This document shows, piece by piece, positions 8,919 to 16,598 of a stretch of 64,000 nt of DNA (position 1 is its first letter; every line of letters starts with the position of its first letter). Source of the stretch: Lentisphaerota bacterium (lineage in GTDB: Bacteria; Verrucomicrobiota; Lentisphaeria; Victivallales; Victivallaceae); assembly GCA_015061545.1 (NCBI GenBank), contig SUWJ01000002.1, positions 62,001-126,000 on the forward strand, read 5' to 3'. The translations under genes and the position numbers were made by a program. Under the pieces are notes generated by a model. The model saw nothing but the letters and a program-made list of their open reading frames with translations, was not told the origin of the DNA and did not search any database.

Positions 8919-9917
8919 ATGCAATATCTGGGACATTTGCCGGAAAGTGACCCGTTGTTCAGTTATTTGAAGAACGAAATTTTTCCACAGATAAATTGTG
9001 ATTGCCGCGATGGCATAAGAGTTTTCCGGACCAACGGCTCCAACGCGGTCTATATTTACGAAGAACGCACCGCCTGCAACAAGGTGGTAGGCAAATTTTT
9101 CTACTCCGAGCGGCAGCGCGACAAAGCCGCCGCCCTCCGCCGACTGGAGCGGGAATACCGGAACACCATGGAATTCCGCTCTTATCTCGACGGCTTCCAT
9201 TATGCAGCGCGGGTGCTGGGCTGCAAGCCCGAGCTGGATTGTCTGCTGGTGGTGGAATACTGCTACGGCGAACCGCTGGACGATATCATATTGCGCAGCA
9301 TCAACAACAACGATCCCCAGCTGCTCTACAACAAACTCAAGGCGCTGGCATGGTTTCTTGCCAACTTGCACAACCGTTCGGCGCGCCCTGCCGAAAAAGT
9401 CCGCTTCAGCGCCGTATGCCACTATTTTGAACTGGTGGTGAACGGGCTGCAGGGGGTGATCTCGCCGGGAGATGATTCACTTATGCGCAGCTTGTGCCGC
9501 CAATGGCACGATCAGCCGTTTATGTGGGAAGACTGCGAAGTGCTGGTCCATGGCGACGCCACGCCGTCGAACTTCTTTTTCGGCGACGATATGCACGTTA
9601 TAACCTTTGATCTGGAACGGGTCCAGCGCACCGACCGCATCTTCGACGTCGGCAGGATCGCCGCCGAACTGCAGCACTTTTTTATGCGAACCACCGGCAA
9701 TAAGTACGCCGCCGAACCGTTTATCGGGCACTTTCTCTGGGAGTACAGCTGCCACTTCCCCGATCGGGAGCAGACATTCAAGAGTATCTCGCGGCGGATT
9801 CCGTTTTATATGGGGGTGAATCTGCTGCGGATCGCCCGCAACAGTTATCTTGATTACGAATACCGCCAAAAGCTCATCAGCGAAGCAGGCGAATGTTTAA
9901 GGAGCCGCCAATCGTGA
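8919..9917 (+). CDS. APH-type phosphotransferase (small-molecule kinase)
   Basis: An aminoglycoside-phosphotransferase/choline-kinase fold of 332 residues. Lys59 in VVGKF is the likely ATP-binding lysine; the catalytic loop is HGDATPSNFF (His211, Asp213, Asn218) and the metal-binding acids are in FDLER (Asp231, Glu233). A ribosome site AAAGGTG precedes the ATG. Its last 4 bp overlap a HAD hydrolase, so the two are likely co-translated and may act on the same phosphometabolite in opposite directions. A resistance role is not indicated. Confidence 0.82.
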   Translation: MQYLGHLPESDPLFSYLKNEIFPQINCDCRDGIRVFRTNGSNAVYIYEERTACNKVVGKFFYSERQRDKAAALRRLEREYRNTMEFRSYLDGFHYAARVLGCKPELDCLLVVEYCYGEPLDDIILRSINNNDPQLLYNKLKALAWFLANLHNRSARPAEKVRFSAVCHYFELVVNGLQGVISPGDDSLMRSLCRQWHDQPFMWEDCEVLVHGDATPSNFFFGDDMHVITFDLERVQRTDRIFDVGRIAAELQHFFMRTTGNKYAAEPFIGHFLWEYSCHFPDREQTFKSISRRIPFYMGVNLLRIARNSYLDYEYRQKLISEAGECLRSRQS

Positions 9918-10633
9918 TAAAAGGTATATTATTTGATCTCAACGGTACTTTGATCGACATTTACACCACCGAAAGCGACGACCAGCTTTACCGCGTGACA
10001 ACCAACTATCTGGATTACTACGGCGTAAAAATCGCGCCCTGTGAACTCAAACGCCGTTTTTTTGAGCTTAACCGTATGCAGCGGCAGCAGAGTGAAGAAG
10101 ATTTCCCTGAATTCGATGTGGCAAAAATATTTCAGCAAATCATCGGCGATTATCATACGCGCCCGCTGGAAAATACAGCAGAACTTGCCCGCAGCACAGC
10201 CGTAGTGTTTCGCGCTGCCGGGCGCTACAAATTGGAGTGTTACGACGGCGTTTACGAAATAATGCGCGACCTGAAAAAGCGTTTTCTGCTGGGGGCGGTA
10301 TCCGACGGTCAAAGTCTGTGGGCAGTGCCTGAACTGCAATCGGTCAATCTGGAAGATTTCTTTCAAACTGTCGTTGTGTCAGGCGATCTGGGCTACCGCA
10401 AGCCCGATATCAGACTGTTCAAACAGGCGCTGGATGCCCTGCAGCTGGCGCCGCAGGAAGTGATCTTTGTCGGCAACGATATGTACCGCGATGTTTACGG
10501 AGCCCACGCCGTCGGCATGAAAACGGTGTTTTTCAAATCCAATCAGGGCGATCACTCCTATCACGGCGCCGATGCCGACTACATAATCTACAACTTTAAC
10601 GAGCTGCCCCGCGCCATTGAATTTCTGCAATGA
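9914..10633 (+). CDS. HAD-superfamily hydrolase
   Basis: I start this gene at GTG 9914: AAGGAG (9899-9904) is 9 bp upstream and the start overlaps the preceding stop as GTGA. Motif I is FDLNGTLID with nucleophile Asp8; the usual second Asp is Asn10, a change also seen in some non-phosphatase HADs. Motif II is in VSDG, motif III lysine in YRKPD, and motif IV is VGNDMYRDVYGA. The cap is alpha-helical (C1 type). It is probably a phosphatase-like enzyme for a small substrate, paired with the upstream kinase. Confidence 0.82.
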   Translation: MIKGILFDLNGTLIDIYTTESDDQLYRVTTNYLDYYGVKIAPCELKRRFFELNRMQRQQSEEDFPEFDVAKIFQQIIGDYHTRPLENTAELARSTAVVFRAAGRYKLECYDGVYEIMRDLKKRFLLGAVSDGQSLWAVPELQSVNLEDFFQTVVVSGDLGYRKPDIRLFKQALDALQLAPQEVIFVGNDMYRDVYGAHAVGMKTVFFKSNQGDHSYHGADADYIIYNFNELPRAIEFLQ

Positions 10634-10651
10634 TTTTTACCGCCCGGCGGC

Positions 10652-10918
10652 TCACTTTTTAAGCAGCCGGTGGCGGTAATACAGCACCAGAATCAAATCA
10701 GTAGCAACCATAACCGCGTTGAGTATGTAGAGAATGATCCCCCAGTCGAAGTGCTGGAGTTTGAAGATAATACCCGAAAGGTAACCGATCTCGATCAACA
10801 CCAGAAATCCGATGCTTCTGCCCGTCGGATTTTTGACCTTGATCGTCTTGAGGATCGACATCGGCCAGCTGGCACCGAAACAGATCATCATAATAGCTTC
10901 AAAGATATTTATATCCAT
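10652..10918 (-). CDS. PQ-loop/SemiSWEET-like membrane protein
   Basis: Eighty-eight residues make three membrane helices with the loop WPMSILKTIKVKNPTGRS after the first helix, the hallmark position of the PQ-loop in SemiSWEET half-transporters, although the Gln is not conserved. Such proteins dimerise to move small sugars or related solutes, but members of this short subgroup are not characterised. AAGGAG lies upstream of the ATG, behind a consensus promoter and a palindrome. It converges with the HAD gene. Confidence 0.75.
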   Translation of the reverse strand: MDINIFEAIMMICFGASWPMSILKTIKVKNPTGRSIGFLVLIEIGYLSGIIFKLQHFDWGIILYILNAVMVATDLILVLYYRHRLLKK

Positions 10919-10950
10919 AGTTTTCTCTCCTTTTACAGGTTACAGGTGTT

Positions 10951-10965
10951 TTCAGCATTGCTGAA
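10951..10965 (-). promoter_or_regulatory. palindrome in leader of PQ-loop gene
   Basis: TTCAGCA and TGCTGAA form perfect 7-bp arms around one base, between the promoter and the start codon. A tandem TACAGGT pair (10935-10948) lies next to it. It could be an operator or a small leader hairpin. Confidence 0.4.
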
Positions 10966-10988
10966 GTCAGACAAATTCGTTTCTATAT

Positions 10989-11017
10989 AATATACAGGAA
11001 AAATTCTTTTTTTGCAA
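10989..11017 (-). promoter_or_regulatory. promoter for PQ-loop gene
   Basis: On the minus strand TTGCAA and TATATT are spaced by 17 bp, with a T-rich and A-rich surrounding. The start point would be near 10982, giving a leader of about 64 nt. Confidence 0.6.
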
Positions 11018-11054
11018 GTTCAACTTTTACCGATTCTGCCCTTGGGCAAAACCG

Positions 11055-12158
11055 TTACCAGAGCAGCGGCAGTTCGGGGTGCAGCATAGTTTGAGTTTCA
11101 GCCGCAGGAAAATTGCTGCAGCTTACCCCGATCAGGCGGACTTTGCGCTTGCCCGCTTCGGTGCGTTCCAGCAAGGTGCGGGCGGCGGCAGCAAGCTGTT
11201 GGGCGTCGTTGACGGCAACCGGCAGCGTGATACTGCGCAGCACGTTGGAAAAATCGTCGTAGCGGATCTTGAGATTGACCGTTTTGCCCGCCAGTTTCTC
11301 CCGCTGCAGCAGCGTGGAAACTTTTTTGCTCAGCTGCCCGATAAGATTGCAGATTATTTCCAGATCGTCCACATCATTTGCCAGCGTGATCTCTCTGCCC
11401 AGCGATTTGCGCGATTCCCGCGGCGACACGATCCTGCTGTCAATGCCGCGGACGATATTGTAATAAAATATCCCGCTTTTGCCGAAAGTGCGGATCAATG
11501 TTTCCAGCGGCAGAGCGTACAAATCGCGCCCGTTATGCACATTGAGTTTATGAAATTCTCTGGCGGTGGCAGCGCCGACACCGTAAAATTTTTCGATCTT
11601 CAGCTGAAAAAGAAAACTTTTGGCACGGCGCGGAGTTATGACCGTCAGCCCCGCAGGTTTCCGCCAGTCGCTGGCAACTTTGGCAAGAAATTTATTGAAG
11701 GATACCCCCGCCGAAGCAGTTAAATTGGTTTCCTGTCTGATCCGCTGCTGAAGATAAAAAGCCAGCCAGGTGGCGGAAGGCAGATTGAGTTTGTTGCAGG
11801 TAACGTCCAGATAGGCTTCGTCGATGCTCAACGGCTCGATCATATCGGTCACTTCGGCAAAAATATCCCGTATCCGACGGGATATTTCCTTATACCTTGC
11901 CATATTGCCTTCCACAAAGATCCCGTTCGGACAGAGTTTGCGGGCAGTTTTGGCGGGCATGGCGGAGTGAATACCGTATTTGCGGGCTTCGTAACTGGCG
12001 GTGCTGACCACGCCGCGATTTTCAGGTCTGCCGCCGACGATCACGGGCAAACCGCGCCACTCGGGGTGGTCAAGCTGTTCAACCGAAGCAAAAAAGGCAT
12101 CCATATCTATATGGATGATCTTGCGTTTAAGTAATGCTTGCAGTTCTGCTGAACTCAT
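11055..12158 (-). CDS. dinB: DNA polymerase IV
   Basis: A Y-family translesion polymerase of 367 residues. The N-terminus has IIHIDMDAFFASVEQ (metal-binding Asp18, with Asp20 in the same motif) and the catalytic SIDEAYLDV (Asp113, Glu114). The helix-hairpin-helix thumb region (FYGVGAATAREF) and little-finger domain follow. The C-terminus lacks a clear QLxLF clamp-binding motif, though MLHPELPLLW could serve as a weak one. Its start overlaps the stop of a protein kinase gene by 4 bp, so its synthesis is probably coupled to that gene. Confidence 0.95.
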   Translation of the reverse strand: MSSAELQALLKRKIIHIDMDAFFASVEQLDHPEWRGLPVIVGGRPENRGVVSTASYEARKYGIHSAMPAKTARKLCPNGIFVEGNMARYKEISRRIRDIFAEVTDMIEPLSIDEAYLDVTCNKLNLPSATWLAFYLQQRIRQETNLTASAGVSFNKFLAKVASDWRKPAGLTVITPRRAKSFLFQLKIEKFYGVGAATAREFHKLNVHNGRDLYALPLETLIRTFGKSGIFYYNIVRGIDSRIVSPRESRKSLGREITLANDVDDLEIICNLIGQLSKKVSTLLQREKLAGKTVNLKIRYDDFSNVLRSITLPVAVNDAQQLAAAARTLLERTEAGKRKVRLIGVSCSNFPAAETQTMLHPELPLLW

Positions 12159-13165
12159 TTTCTGTCCAGCACCAGAGTACGGTCTTCAAAAAAACTGCCG
12201 GGCAGCAGTTCGGTTTTATCCGAATCGGGCAGCGCTTCGGCAAAACGCCCGGGCATGACGCTGCGCATATATTCTGCCAGAGTAACGACCGTCGGGCCGT
12301 AGCCGTCGCGGTAGATGTAATACTCCAGCACCCGCGCCAGATCGGCACAGCTGCTGTAGCGATCTTCCGGGCGGTGCGCCAGCATCTTTTTGAGTATTTC
12401 CAGCAGCTCCTGCGGCAGATCAGCGGGCAGCAGGTCATAGTTTACATAGTTGCTGCGGATCTGCTGCAGCAGTTCTTCCCGCGAGGTACGCATATCGCGG
12501 CTGTAGTGATTGCTGAGCATATAGAACAGCACCACCCCCAGCGAATAGATATCCGATGCCGCCGTCAAATGTTCAGGCGCAGTACATTGCTCCGGCGACA
12601 TGAATGCCAATTTGCCCGACACCTGCCCCGAATCCTGCATCGTGGCAGCTTTGGCGATCCCGAAGTCGGTGATCTTGGGCACTCCCTCCTGATTGATAAG
12701 TATATTGTGCGGGCATATATCGCAATGGATGATGTTCAGCGGATTGCCCTGCGCATCCCGCCTGCTGTGGGCATAAGCCAGCGCCCGTGCCGCCCGCGAA
12801 GCGATAAAAACTGCCAGCGGCGGCGGCAGCTGCTTTTTGATCGCCCGATGAAACTCCACCATATCGTAGAGCGAAATGCCGTCCACGAACTCCAGCACAA
12901 AAAAATACTCGCCGTTGACCCGGTCAAGCTGATATACCTGCACAATATTTTCGTGTACAAGGTTTGCCACCAGCTTGGCTTCCAGCACAAAACGCTGCAC
13001 AAAAGCCTCATCACCGGCGTAACGGCTCAGCAAGGTCTTGATGGCGACGATCTTTTCAAAACCTTCCACGCCCTTGAGCTTGGCCTTGGCAACGGTGCCC
13101 ATGCCGCCGGAAGCGATAACTTTGATTATTTCGTATTGAGTATAACTTTTAAGTCGGTTCTTCAT
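12155..13165 (-). CDS. serine/threonine protein kinase
   Basis: A eukaryotic-like kinase of 336 residues: glycine loop IASGGMGTV (18-25), ATP lysine Lys43 in VAIKT, catalytic loop HCDICPHN (Asp149, Asn154, with Cys in place of the Arg of HRD), DFG at 167-169 and APE-like SPEQC. All residues needed for catalysis are present. The non-RD loop suggests activity without activation-loop phosphorylation. No membrane helix or sensor domain follows the kinase domain, so the enzyme is cytoplasmic. It overlaps both neighbours by 4 bp (HD protein upstream, DNA polymerase IV downstream), an unusual operon for such a kinase. Confidence 0.9.
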   Translation of the reverse strand: MKNRLKSYTQYEIIKVIASGGMGTVAKAKLKGVEGFEKIVAIKTLLSRYAGDEAFVQRFVLEAKLVANLVHENIVQVYQLDRVNGEYFFVLEFVDGISLYDMVEFHRAIKKQLPPPLAVFIASRAARALAYAHSRRDAQGNPLNIIHCDICPHNILINQEGVPKITDFGIAKAATMQDSGQVSGKLAFMSPEQCTAPEHLTAASDIYSLGVVLFYMLSNHYSRDMRTSREELLQQIRSNYVNYDLLPADLPQELLEILKKMLAHRPEDRYSSCADLARVLEYYIYRDGYGPTVVTLAEYMRSVMPGRFAEALPDSDKTELLPGSFFEDRTLVLDRK

Positions 13166-13779
13166 ATCTTCTCTCGGGCAAGTTTCTGTAATCGGGCTTC
13201 TGCCTGCCGTAAATTTTCCATTCTCAACGCTCCGCGCAAACGATTTGCCGTATCGGTAAAAAAGGCGTTGCTGCGCAAAAATTCCACTTCACGGCAATAC
13301 CATTGCAGATCGGTCATTACCTGTCCCTGCGCCGCCAGTTCCTGACGGAAATCCGCCGCCCGCTGCCAGAAAACATCTCTGCCGATATATTCGATATCTG
13401 CATCGCACAGAAGTTTCCCCGCCGCACTTATCGGGCGGTAGGGAAATGCTGTTTCCATAATCAGCTCCATTGCCCGAACCTGCAATGCCAATGGCAATGC
13501 AAACTCTTTGCCGAACATCTGCACATACTCCCGGCAGCAAATCTCGTTTTCATCCGGCCGTACCAGATAGCCGAAATCGTGAAAAATCGCCGCAATTTGC
13601 AATGCCTCCCGCTCGGAGGGCTCGAACGGATCTGCAGTTGATTGCAAAAACTCCTCCAACGCCGCACAAACATCCTGCGAATGAACCGCATTGTGATAGC
13701 TGTAGCGCCGGTCAAGATGCTCTGCCAGATACGATAGAGCAGCCTCTTGCAGGGTCTTTATACAAAAATCTCTTGCCAT
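13162..13779 (-). CDS. HD-domain phosphohydrolase-like protein
   Basis: The start at 13779 has AAAGG eight bases upstream; an in-frame start at 13818 would add 13 residues without support. The pattern YHNAVHS near residues 28-34, then IFHDFGY with His67-Asp68, and a later Asp in LLCDADIEYIG, is the metal-binding HD signature. The family includes nucleotide and cyclic-nucleotide hydrolases; this short 205-residue form is often annotated as a predicted metal-dependent hydrolase. It shares 4 bp with the kinase gene downstream and faces recX across a 52-bp gap. Confidence 0.8.
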   Translation of the reverse strand: MARDFCIKTLQEAALSYLAEHLDRRYSYHNAVHSQDVCAALEEFLQSTADPFEPSEREALQIAAIFHDFGYLVRPDENEICCREYVQMFGKEFALPLALQVRAMELIMETAFPYRPISAAGKLLCDADIEYIGRDVFWQRAADFRQELAAQGQVMTDLQWYCREVEFLRSNAFFTDTANRLRGALRMENLRQAEARLQKLAREKI

Positions 13780-13831
13780 ATTGTTTGCCTTTGTTGTATT
13801 CCGGTGATAAATTAGCACAGGGAGTATTCAA

Positions 13832-14356
13832 ATGCAAGAAAATAATTCGGACTATCCGCAAAAAAAACCGCGCCGGCAGCGCAAAGATATTTCCGCCTGG
13901 GAGCAAACTCTCCGCTGGCTGGATGCCCGTTGGTACAGCGAAAGCAAACTGCGCGAAAAACTGAACCGACTGGCTTACGGAGTTGACGAAATCGAAGAGG
14001 TGCTGAACAAGTGCCGCGAATATAATCTGGTCAACGATGCTGCGCTGGCGGAAGAATTTGCCCGCAGTCAGAGTTCCCGCGGCCGCGGCTCCCGCCGTAT
14101 TGCCTGCGAACTTTACCGCCACGGACTTACCGGCGATGCCGCCCGCAGCGCCATTGAGAAAATTACCGGCAACGATGCTCAGGCAGCTCAAAGCGCCCTG
14201 CAAAGCAAACTTTCCGGCTGGAAGAATCAACCCGATTGGCGCAAGCGTCGGGAAAAAGCCTTCCAATTTCTCGCCCGGCGCGGTTTCCCGCTGGATATAA
14301 TTTATTCCGCGCTGGACGAAGAACCCACCCTCAACGGCAATATGTTTGAAGATTGA
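13832..14356 (+). CDS. recX: regulatory protein RecX
   Basis: A 174-residue RecX with the three tandem three-helix repeats typical of the family (LRWLDARWYSESKLREKL, then the NLVNDAALAEEFARSQ segment, then a C-terminal copy). RecX inhibits RecA filament growth. A ribosome site GGGAG precedes the ATG. It is not beside recA here, but it is divergent from an operon ending in DNA polymerase IV, so the two damage-response functions sit back to back. Confidence 0.88.
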   Translation: MQENNSDYPQKKPRRQRKDISAWEQTLRWLDARWYSESKLREKLNRLAYGVDEIEEVLNKCREYNLVNDAALAEEFARSQSSRGRGSRRIACELYRHGLTGDAARSAIEKITGNDAQAAQSALQSKLSGWKNQPDWRKRREKAFQFLARRGFPLDIIYSALDEEPTLNGNMFED

Positions 14357-14367
14357 ACAACGATATT

Positions 14368-14574
14368 TTACTTTACTTCTTCGGCGTGATCGTACATATA
14401 TTCCATAAATTCCTGAAAGGTGAAGCCGTAGCCCAAATCGGCGGCAAAAGCCATAAACGCGTCGATCACCTGATTCTGGTCGGAATATATTTTCTGAAAA
14501 GAGAGCGCCTTTTCCCGCAGAACAAGGTCTTTTTCCAGCAACTCATATAATTTGGCAATATTTTCTTTACTCAT
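14368..14574 (-). CDS. small Nif11-like protein
   Basis: Sixty-eight residues, starting MSKENIAKLYELLEKDLVLR and ending in a helical DLGYGFTFQEFMEYM segment. The layout (N-terminal amphipathic helix, then a G-F-x-F-T-x-x-E-type segment) matches the Nif11 domain, which occurs as free small proteins in nitrogen fixers and as leaders of ribosomal peptides. No peptide core or Gly-Gly cleavage site is visible and no maturase lies nearby, so a leader role is not indicated. The assignment is by pattern only. Confidence 0.6.
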   Translation of the reverse strand: MSKENIAKLYELLEKDLVLREKALSFQKIYSDQNQVIDAFMAFAADLGYGFTFQEFMEYMYDHAEEVK

Positions 14575-14699
14575 AATCTGCTGTTCCTGTTGGGTTGAAA
14601 CAAAACCCTTATACTATAGCATCGGGCGTGATTTTTACCAGTAAAAAGCGTTTCCTGCCGTTAAAAAATGAGATTTGAGCAAAAAAAGCATTTTTTTAT

Positions 14700-14728
14700 T
14701 TGCATTTCTCCATCTGCCATGCTATTAT
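14700..14728 (+). promoter_or_regulatory. promoter for Lrp/AsnC-type gene
   Basis: TTGCAT (14700-14705) and TATTAT (14723-14728) are 17 bp apart. The predicted start near 14735 gives a structured leader of about 110 nt before the ATG at 14846. Confidence 0.65.
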
Positions 14729-14741
14729 AGCCTCAGAGAGG

Positions 14742-14808
14742 ATATGCTGCTGGTTGCAGCATATTGTTCAAAGCAGCACAACTGTCTGCTGAAAAACAGC
14801 TTGTGCTG
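14742..14808 (+). promoter_or_regulatory. two consecutive leader hairpins
   Basis: The first stem has perfect 9-bp arms ATATGCTGC (14742-14750) and GCAGCATAT (14756-14764) around 5 nt. The second has 8-bp arms CAGCACAA (14774-14781) and TTGTGCTG (14801-14808) enclosing a further GCTG/CAGC stem. Neither has a T-run. They may be RNA leader structure, or DNA operators for the regulator they precede. Confidence 0.5.
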
Positions 14809-14845
14809 TAAAAACAATTCGTTTTCAGCAAAGGAGAGTTTTTTT

Positions 14846-15148
14846 ATGGTTACCGGTATTGCGTTGGTCACCGTCGAGCGTAAACAGTTGCGTCAGGCTA
14901 CGGAAGCGTTGCTTAAAATAGCGGGCGTTACCGAAGTTTATACTGTCGCCGGTGAATATGATCTTGTGGTAATGATCCGTGTCAGCAGCAATGCCGAACT
15001 CTCTGATGTTGTTGCCAACAAGATGACCCGCGATATTCCCGGTATTACTCACACCCGCACCATGATCTCGCTGCAGGCCGATGCCAAGGTCGATCTGGGT
15101 CAGTTCTACGATCCTGCCAAGCAGAGCGATCCCAAAGTCTTTGCCTGA
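14846..15148 (+). CDS. stand-alone Lrp/AsnC ligand-binding (RAM) domain protein
   Basis: The 100-residue protein is a lone RAM domain: ALVTVERKQLRQATEALLKI, EYDLVVMIRV and HTRTMISLQ are its typical strands. It lacks the helix-turn-helix of full Lrp proteins. Such proteins form ring-shaped oligomers, bind amino acids and either regulate other Lrp proteins or act in amino-acid metabolism. The start at 14846 is fixed by AAAGGAG (14830-14836). The frame is open further upstream but this part overlaps the promoter and is not coding. Confidence 0.85.
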   Translation: MVTGIALVTVERKQLRQATEALLKIAGVTEVYTVAGEYDLVVMIRVSSNAELSDVVANKMTRDIPGITHTRTMISLQADAKVDLGQFYDPAKQSDPKVFA

Positions 15149-15302
15149 TCCGGCGGTAGCGCCGAAAGTAAATACAATAGCTGCGGTGCGGGGAAATTTT
15201 TTGAGCAATCTCCCCCTTCCGGCAGTAAAACCAAGGAACTGTTGTAAAAGAGTTTTTGCAACAGTTTCCTGTTTTTTATCAACAGTTTTTACCGGAGAGG
15301 TT

Positions 15303-16598
15303 TTACTGCGCTTTATCGGGATCGAAGGCTATATTGGTGATCCTGCCCAAAGTTACCTCCGCAGCCGGAGCGGTTACGGCTATATAATTATCGCTCCAGC
15401 CGTGGGCGACATTGCTGCTATCCACGGTTTCAAATATAACGGGCAGAGTTTTTCCGCGCATGGCATTGCGGAAATCGCTTTTCATACCTTCCCCCAGCGC
15501 CTCCAGTCGGCTGTGGCGGAGTTTTTTCACCGCGTCGGGCAGCTGCTGAGGCATGGTTGCAGCGAAAGTTCCCTGCCGCTTGGAGTAGCTGAAAACGTGC
15601 AGATTGGCAAACTGCATCTTGCGGATAAATTCAAAACTGCGCTCAAACTCCGCCTCGCTTTCCCCGGGGAAGCCGACAATGACATCGCTGCCCAGATGAA
15701 TATCGGGAATCAATTCCCGCGCGGTATTGACAAAATTCTCAAAGTCCGAAGTCGTATAATGCCGATTCATCCGCTCCAGCACCGAATCGCACCCGTGCTG
15801 CAATGCCAAATGGAGAAAACGGCAAACTCTGTCAGGATACGCCGCCATCGTTTCCAGCAGCGAAAGATTGTCAGGCGCCGGTTCGGTCGAACTCAGCCGC
15901 AGCCGCCAGGAACCGGGAACATTTTCACAAAGCTCACGGATCACTGCGCAGAGATCGCGCCCGTGATCCAGATAATTGCAGGTATTCACCCCCGTTAAAA
16001 TCAACTCCGGCGCTCCTGCGGCAATCGCCTGACGGCAGTCGGCGATCACCTCGTCAAAATCCCGCGAGCGGGAAGGTCCGCGGGTATAAGGTACAATGCA
16101 GTAGCTGCAGAAATTATCGCACCCCTCCTGAATTTTGATAAATGCCCGGGTTCGGTTGGGGAAAAGCGAAAAGGCTTTTTCGGCAAAATTTTCCGCTTTG
16201 CCGGCGCGGCTCTTTATCACATCGGGGGCGCTCCCTGCAAGCAGAATATCCCCCAGCTGGCGCTTCTGCAGATTGCCCAGCTTGAGCCAGCTTTCGTCGG
16301 CAGCGTATTGGTCGTCGATTTCCGCCGCACAACCGGTAAAGATCAGCTTGGCTCCCGGATAGAGTTTTTGCAGCTTCCGCGCCGCCTGACGGCTTTTGGC
16401 TGCCGCCGCTGCCGTGACCGCACAACTGTTGACGATCAGCAATTCAGGCGCCGTTTGCTCATGATCGCTTTGCAGGTAAAAGCCCAGCTGTTCCAACCGA
16501 TCGGTCAGCAATGCGCTGTCCGCCTGATTGAGTCGGCAGCCCAGCGTCACGATCCGTGCGGGGCGCAATTTTTCATTATTTTTACCGAACTTGTCCAT
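15303..16598 (-). CDS. mtaB: tRNA (t6A37) methylthiotransferase
   Basis: A radical-SAM methylthiotransferase of 431 residues: MTTase domain cysteines Cys21, Cys59 and Cys90, the radical-SAM cluster CDNFCSYC (Cys160, 164, 167), then a shortened TRAM-like end. The sequence GCRLNQ and the overall length fit the MtaB subgroup, which converts t6A37 to ms2t6A in tRNAs reading ANN codons. ATG 16598 is preferred to TTG 16610. Its start lies 17 bp inside the end of proA, suggesting coupling. Confidence 0.88.
   Translation of the reverse strand: MDKFGKNNEKLRPARIVTLGCRLNQADSALLTDRLEQLGFYLQSDHEQTAPELLIVNSCAVTAAAAAKSRQAARKLQKLYPGAKLIFTGCAAEIDDQYAADESWLKLGNLQKRQLGDILLAGSAPDVIKSRAGKAENFAEKAFSLFPNRTRAFIKIQEGCDNFCSYCIVPYTRGPSRSRDFDEVIADCRQAIAAGAPELILTGVNTCNYLDHGRDLCAVIRELCENVPGSWRLRLSSTEPAPDNLSLLETMAAYPDRVCRFLHLALQHGCDSVLERMNRHYTTSDFENFVNTARELIPDIHLGSDVIVGFPGESEAEFERSFEFIRKMQFANLHVFSYSKRQGTFAATMPQQLPDAVKKLRHSRLEALGEGMKSDFRNAMRGKTLPVIFETVDSSNVAHGWSDNYIAVTAPAAEVTLGRITNIAFDPDKAQ

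Noticed and set aside
10670-10990. 106-codon plus-strand frame opposite the PQ-loop gene
   Set aside because: Highly charged antisense product with no motif; the minus-strand frame has three clean membrane helices, promoter and ribosome site.
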